DNA from: an uncultured bacterium
GTDB lineage: Bacteria; Patescibacteriota; Minisyncoccia; Phycocordibacterales; UBA9973
Direction: 5' to 3'
Assembly: GCA_903854645.1 (NCBI GenBank)
Contig: CAINWY010000113.1
Location: 1-9,915 of the forward strand
Length of the DNA: 9,915 bases
Positions 7,317-9,915 of the stretch are shown piece by piece (position 1 is the stretch's first letter; every line of letters starts with the position of its first letter). The notes under the pieces are model-generated. The model had not been told where the DNA came from and did no database searches. It saw only the letters and a program-made list of their open reading frames with translations. Position numbers and translations under genes: made by a program.

Positions 7317-8553
7317 TAATAAAATTTGGGATGTGATAGTTGTTGGTGGTGGAGCATCAGGCATGTTTGCTGCTTCCATTTCCTCATCTCTTGGTAAGAG
7401 TGTACTAGTAATAGACAAGAATAAAAACCTAGGAGAGAAGTTAAAGATTACTGGCGGAGGAAGATGTAATATCACAAATAATGAGCCGGACATACACAAG
7501 ATGCTTTCGATATATGGGGATGGCGCACCATACCTGTATTCTCCTTTTTCTGTTTTTGGTGTAAAAGATACATTTAAATATTTCGAATCTCGTGGGCTTC
7601 CTCTAGTGGTCCAAGCTCGTAATAGAGTTTTTCCTGCCACCGAAAAGGCACTAGATGTTTTCAATATTCTAGAAAAAGAAATGAAAAAGTATCACGTCAC
7701 CATTCAGACGAATTCTCCTGTTAGAAAAATTAATGTAGATGGTGAAAAGGTAACAAGTATAGAAACAAATAATGGACTACTATATGCAAAGTCTTTTATT
7801 CTTGCCACTGGTGGAATGTCTCATCCTGAAACTGGATCAACAGGTGATGGACTAGTATGGCTAAAAGATATAGGACACTCTGTAAAAGATTCAAGTCCAG
7901 ACATTGTACCACTTGCTGTAGGTGATGATTGGGTAAAGAGCTTGGCTGGAATATCCCTTTCCTTTATGAAGATAACTTTTTATCAAGATGGCAAGAAACA
8001 ATTTTCCAAAACAGGTAAGATACTTTTTACACATTTTGGTCTTTCAGGTCCACTTATATTAAATAGTTCCAAAAAAGTTAGAGAGCTTCTCGAGTCTGGT
8101 AGTGTCAAAGCATACATAGATGCATATCCAGATACAAATGAGGGGAAGCTTGAGGAATCTATAATTAAAGTTTTTGACAATAACAAGAATAAAATATTTC
8201 GTACTATCTTGAAAGATGTAGTTCCAGAAGGAATGTCTAAAGCTATAGAACTTATAGATACGGGCTTAGACTTTAATATGAAAGTTCATAGTATAACAAA
8301 AGAAGATAGAAAAAAGTTTGTAAAACTTTTAAAAAATCTTCCAGTAACCGTTACAAATTTGATGGGATACGAGAGGGCAGTTGTTGCTGATGGGGGAGTC
8401 TCACTCAATGAGCTTGATATGAAAACTATGTCTTCAAAACTTTACAAGAATTTATATATAACAGGAGACCTATTGAATATAAATAGAAACTCTGGAGGTT
8501 ATAGTCTTCAGATATGTTGGACTACTGGATATATTGCAGGAATGTCAGCTTAG
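7306..8553 (+). CDS. FAD-dependent oxidoreductase of the BaiN/HI0933 (YhiN) family
   Basis: This 415-residue flavoprotein has the dinucleotide-binding GGGASG (G14, G16, G19) near its N-terminus and the family signature TGGGRCNITN (49-58). A second nucleotide-binding strand reads FILATGGMSHPETGSTGDG, and the C-terminal signature is NSGGYSLQICWTTGYIAG (395-412). These are the marks of the HI0933/YhiN family, which includes BaiN; members are broadly distributed and their cellular reaction is mostly unknown, so I give no substrate. The ATG lies inside the last codons of dnaX, with a weak GAG-type ribosome-binding site in the dnaX coding sequence, so the two are co-transcribed and probably coupled. 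No motif is missing. It converges on the AI-2E gene across 14 bases that contain no recognisable terminator. Confidence 0.93.
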   Translation: MKNNNKIWDVIVVGGGASGMFAASISSSLGKSVLVIDKNKNLGEKLKITGGGRCNITNNEPDIHKMLSIYGDGAPYLYSPFSVFGVKDTFKYFESRGLPLVVQARNRVFPATEKALDVFNILEKEMKKYHVTIQTNSPVRKINVDGEKVTSIETNNGLLYAKSFILATGGMSHPETGSTGDGLVWLKDIGHSVKDSSPDIVPLAVGDDWVKSLAGISLSFMKITFYQDGKKQFSKTGKILFTHFGLSGPLILNSSKKVRELLESGSVKAYIDAYPDTNEGKLEESIIKVFDNNKNKIFRTILKDVVPEGMSKAIELIDTGLDFNMKVHSITKEDRKKFVKLLKNLPVTVTNLMGYERAVVADGGVSLNELDMKTMSSKLYKNLYITGDLLNINRNSGGYSLQICWTTGYIAGMSA

Positions 8554-8567
8554 TCTTTTAGAAATAT

Positions 8568-9581
8568 TTAGATTAATTCTTTTCTATAAATAGCGACGAG
8601 GCTATAAAGCAAGCTCAATACAAGTGGACCTATTAGAATACCTACTGCACCCATCAATGATATTCCACCTAGAATTGCAAACAATGTAAGGATGGGTGTG
8701 ATTTCAGTATTTTTGGAAATTATATATGGTGATAATATATTATCTATAGTACCTACAAGGAAGACGGACCATATAAGCAATCCTAAAGCATGAAGAGGTA
8801 ATCCAGAAAAATAAAGGAATAGGATTGCGGGTACAGATACAATAGAAGTTCCGAGATTAGGGATGAGCGATGCCATTCCAGCGATTACTCCCCATAATGC
8901 AGGATTTGGGACACCAAAGAACCAAAGTCCAAGCCATGATAGCAATCCTTGAATTATAGCTATAAAGAATGAACCTCTCATTACTCTGTTCACAGAATTT
9001 TTTAAATCTGAAAGAATATCTTTAATATTATTTTCCGAAAGAGGAAGAATTTTAGTAAGACTTTCCTTCCAGCTGGATCCATCCTTGAGAATATAAAACA
9101 TAGAGAAGAACATGAGGATGAACATCATAACTGTATTGAATGTATAGGAGAAGAAGCTACCGATATTGTTTGCTAGGAATGATGTAAAACTAGCAACCTT
9201 CCCATAAGTATCAAAAGTAAACCCCTCTGGCATTATTCCATTTATTGCAATATCAATTTTCTTGACGAAGAGGCCAGTATCACCATTTGATACAACAGAT
9301 TTGTATGCATTTTGTGCTTGTTCAATTACTACACTTCCCATAAAGAAAAGAGGTACACACAATACAAGAAGGAAAATTATTATTGTAATTAAAGATGCGA
9401 GGCCAGAGTGGTCTCGGGTAATATATTTCCTAATCCATAGATATATCGGATTCAAGACAACAGCAAAAGAAGCTGCCAGTATGAATACAGTAAGGAAAGG
9501 ATAAAGTATCGCTAACGTCAAAAATAAAATAATTACTAATAAAACAAACAAAAAATACTTCTCTGTTTTAGATGTTTCCAT
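8568..9581 (-). CDS. AI-2E family transporter (PerM/TqsA-like membrane protein)
   Basis: The protein is an integral inner-membrane protein of the AI-2E transporter family, whose members include an autoinducer-2 exporter and ion or small-molecule antiporters; the substrate here is unknown. I start it at ATG 9581-9579 (METSKTEKYF), giving 337 residues. A frame extension to 9644 would add 21 residues read from the downstream repeat element and would swallow the promoter. Hydrophobic segments run at about 10-28, 30-48 and 62-85, then a soluble stretch to about 150, then further helices to the end. Family marks are the PNPALWGVIAG and ASLIPNLGTS region and the C-terminal ILGGISLMGAVGILIGPL. The last helix ends in YRKELI, so it is full length. 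Confidence 0.93.
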   Translation of the reverse strand: METSKTEKYFLFVLLVIILFLTLAILYPFLTVFILAASFAVVLNPIYLWIRKYITRDHSGLASLITIIIFLLVLCVPLFFMGSVVIEQAQNAYKSVVSNGDTGLFVKKIDIAINGIMPEGFTFDTYGKVASFTSFLANNIGSFFSYTFNTVMMFILMFFSMFYILKDGSSWKESLTKILPLSENNIKDILSDLKNSVNRVMRGSFFIAIIQGLLSWLGLWFFGVPNPALWGVIAGMASLIPNLGTSIVSVPAILFLYFSGLPLHALGLLIWSVFLVGTIDNILSPYIISKNTEITPILTLFAILGGISLMGAVGILIGPLVLSLLYSLVAIYRKELI

Positions 9582-9587
9582 ATATAC

Positions 9588-9596
9588 AGTATAACA
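9588..9596 (-). promoter_or_regulatory. Extended -10 promoter of the AI-2E gene
   Basis: The minus strand reads TGTTATACT followed by 6 bases (GTATAT) and the ATG. It matches the dnaX promoter over the decamer TTGTTATACT and at the same distance from the start codon. The region where a -35 box would lie is inside the outer stem of the structured element at 9601-9772, so the two may influence one another. Confidence 0.6.
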
Positions 9597-9597
9597 A

Positions 9598-9738
9598 TTA
9601 TTTTGCTGGGAGACTAGGACTGGCAGTAGCCTTATCTCCCTCAACTAAAACTTTTTCGTCAAAAAGTTTTGTCTGGGCACCAGCTCGTCTATTTTCTCTT
9701 CTGAGAAAATATGATTCCGCTGTTCGATTCCTAGGCAT
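9598..9738 (-). CDS. Possible 46-residue small ORF inside the repeat unit (doubtful)
   Basis: A minus-strand frame opens with ATG (9738-9736), reads MPRNRTAESY at its start and ends SLPAK with TAA at 9600-9598. The composition is not absurd for a protein, and in the second repeat copy the same frame is closed by TAG at 9802-9800. However, the frame coincides with three perfect hairpins and the outer stem, and it has no evident ribosome-binding site or promoter. RNA or DNA structure explains the sequence better than coding. Confidence 0.15.
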   Translation of the reverse strand: MPRNRTAESYFLRRENRRAGAQTKLFDEKVLVEGDKATASPSLPAK

Positions 9739-9772
9739 AAGCAAAGCAGTTTGCTTATTTCTCCCAGCAAAA
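9601..9772. other. Structured element E2 (candidate non-coding RNA or structured DNA site)
   Basis: A perfect 13-bp inverted repeat closes the element: TTTTGCTGGGAGA (9601-9613) with TCTCCCAGCAAAA (9760-9772). A further pair lies inward, CTAGG (9614-9618) with CCTAG (9730-9734). Three perfect tetraloop hairpins branch inside: 10 bp, AAAACTTTTT 9647-9656 / AAAAAGTTTT 9661-9670; 8 bp, ATTTTCTC 9691-9698 / GAGAAAAT 9703-9710; and 9 bp, ATAAGCAAA 9737-9745 / TTTGCTTAT 9750-9758. A short CTGG-GCA-CCAG hairpin lies at 9673-9683, followed by GCTCGTCT (9683-9690). The dense perfect pairing indicates a multibranch RNA or a cruciform-forming DNA site. I do not recognise it as tRNA, tmRNA, an attC site or a known ribozyme. 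Its strand is undetermined. Confidence 0.65.
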
Positions 9773-9803
9773 GAAAACCAGCCTCTTTAAGGCGGTTTTC
9801 TAA
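9602..9803. repeat. Tandem repeat, first 202-bp unit
   Basis: The unit comprises structured element E2 plus the terminator-like hairpin at 9773-9800. Its first 112 bases (9602-9713) recur without a mismatch at 9804-9915, a period of 202 bp. Because 202 is not a multiple of 3, the repeat does not preserve a reading frame from unit to unit. Confidence 0.9.
9773..9800. terminator. Terminator-like hairpin between repeat copies
   Basis: GAAAACC (9773-9779) pairs with GGTTTTC (9794-9800), and inside them GCC (9781-9783) pairs with GGC (9791-9793), leaving one bulged A and a 7-base loop. On the minus strand the stem is followed directly by TTTT, giving a TTTTCTTTT run, the better intrinsic terminator. 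On the plus strand the tail is TAATTT, which is weaker. It could work in both directions. Confidence 0.6.
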
Positions 9804-9915
9804 TTTGCTGGGAGACTAGGACTGGCAGTAGCCTTATCTCCCTCAACTAAAACTTTTTCGTCAAAAAGTTTTGTCTGGGCACCAGCTCGTCTATTTTCTC
9901 TTCTGAGAAAATATG
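9804..9915. repeat. Tandem repeat, second unit (cut by the window end)
   Basis: These 112 bases are identical to 9602-9713 and include the 5' arm of the outer stem, the 10-bp and 8-bp hairpins and GCTCGTCT (9885-9892). The base before it is A rather than T, which would shorten the outer stem by one pair. The unit is still in progress at the last base, so the number of copies is unknown. Confidence 0.9.

Noticed and set aside
8554..8567. Terminator between the BaiN-like and AI-2E genes
   Set aside because: The 14-bp gap is A/T-rich but has no stable stem, only weak partial symmetry around AAATATTT.
9582..9644. A longer AI-2E protein starting at 9644
   Set aside because: The 21 extra residues come from the repeat element and promoter; the ATG at 9581 has a well-placed -10 box.
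9720..9734. tRNA or tmRNA T-arm, from GTTCGATTCC
   Set aside because: The flanking bases do not form the 5-bp T stem, and no acceptor, D or anticodon arms with CCA can be placed around it.
9601..9772. Integron attC site or retron msr-msd RNA
   Set aside because: The attC core GTTRRRY/RYYYAAC is absent at the ends, and no integrase or reverse transcriptase gene is present in the window. Not excluded for sequence beyond it.
9572..9790. Plus-strand 72-codon ORF across the end repeat
   Set aside because: It overlaps the AI-2E promoter and start and all E2 hairpins, has no ribosome-binding site, and the 202-bp period does not keep the frame.

Overview
The window looks like chromosome of a small-genome, low-GC bacterium of the Candidate Phyla Radiation (Patescibacteria), most likely Parcubacteria-like. 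This is inferred from several things together: very tight packing, short versions of household proteins (a minimal DnaX, a short DprA), a SerRS with the LNCTAIPTPR form of motif 3, a large unrecognised surface-type protein, and several genes that appear to be transcribed without a 5' leader. No rRNA, tRNA, CRISPR array or transposase is visible, and the standard code reads cleanly.

Layout. Bases 1-87 are the tail of an upstream plus-strand gene, followed 4 bases later by a 667-codon gene for a membrane-anchored protein with a von Willebrand A-like (MIDAS) domain (92-2095). It converges on dprA (minus, 2955-2092); the two stop codons share one TTAA. dprA and serS (2992-4254) diverge from a 36-bp gap holding two opposed -10 boxes. 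serS is followed by a POTRA-domain, FtsQ/DivIB-like membrane protein (4262-5128). A 127-bp structured non-coding element (5129-5255) then separates it from a tRNA-dihydrouridine synthase (5269-6240). dnaX (6258-7316) has its own promoter in a 17-bp gap and overlaps the next gene, a BaiN/HI0933-type flavoprotein (7306-8553), by 11 bases. An AI-2E-family membrane protein (minus, 9581-8568) converges on it. The last 315 bases hold a 202-bp tandem repeat unit, made of a highly structured element plus a terminator-like hairpin; a second copy begins and runs off the end of the window.

The coding genes are mostly core functions: aminoacylation of tRNA-Ser, tRNA modification, the replication clamp loader, DNA uptake/recombination and envelope or division. 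They do not form one dedicated pathway. I do not see a new multi-gene system. The parts that are not ordinary are the two structured intergenic elements, which seem to share an architecture, a perfect 27-bp palindrome inside the dus reading frame, the recurrent leaderless promoter pattern, a DnaX without its zinc module, and the VWA protein.
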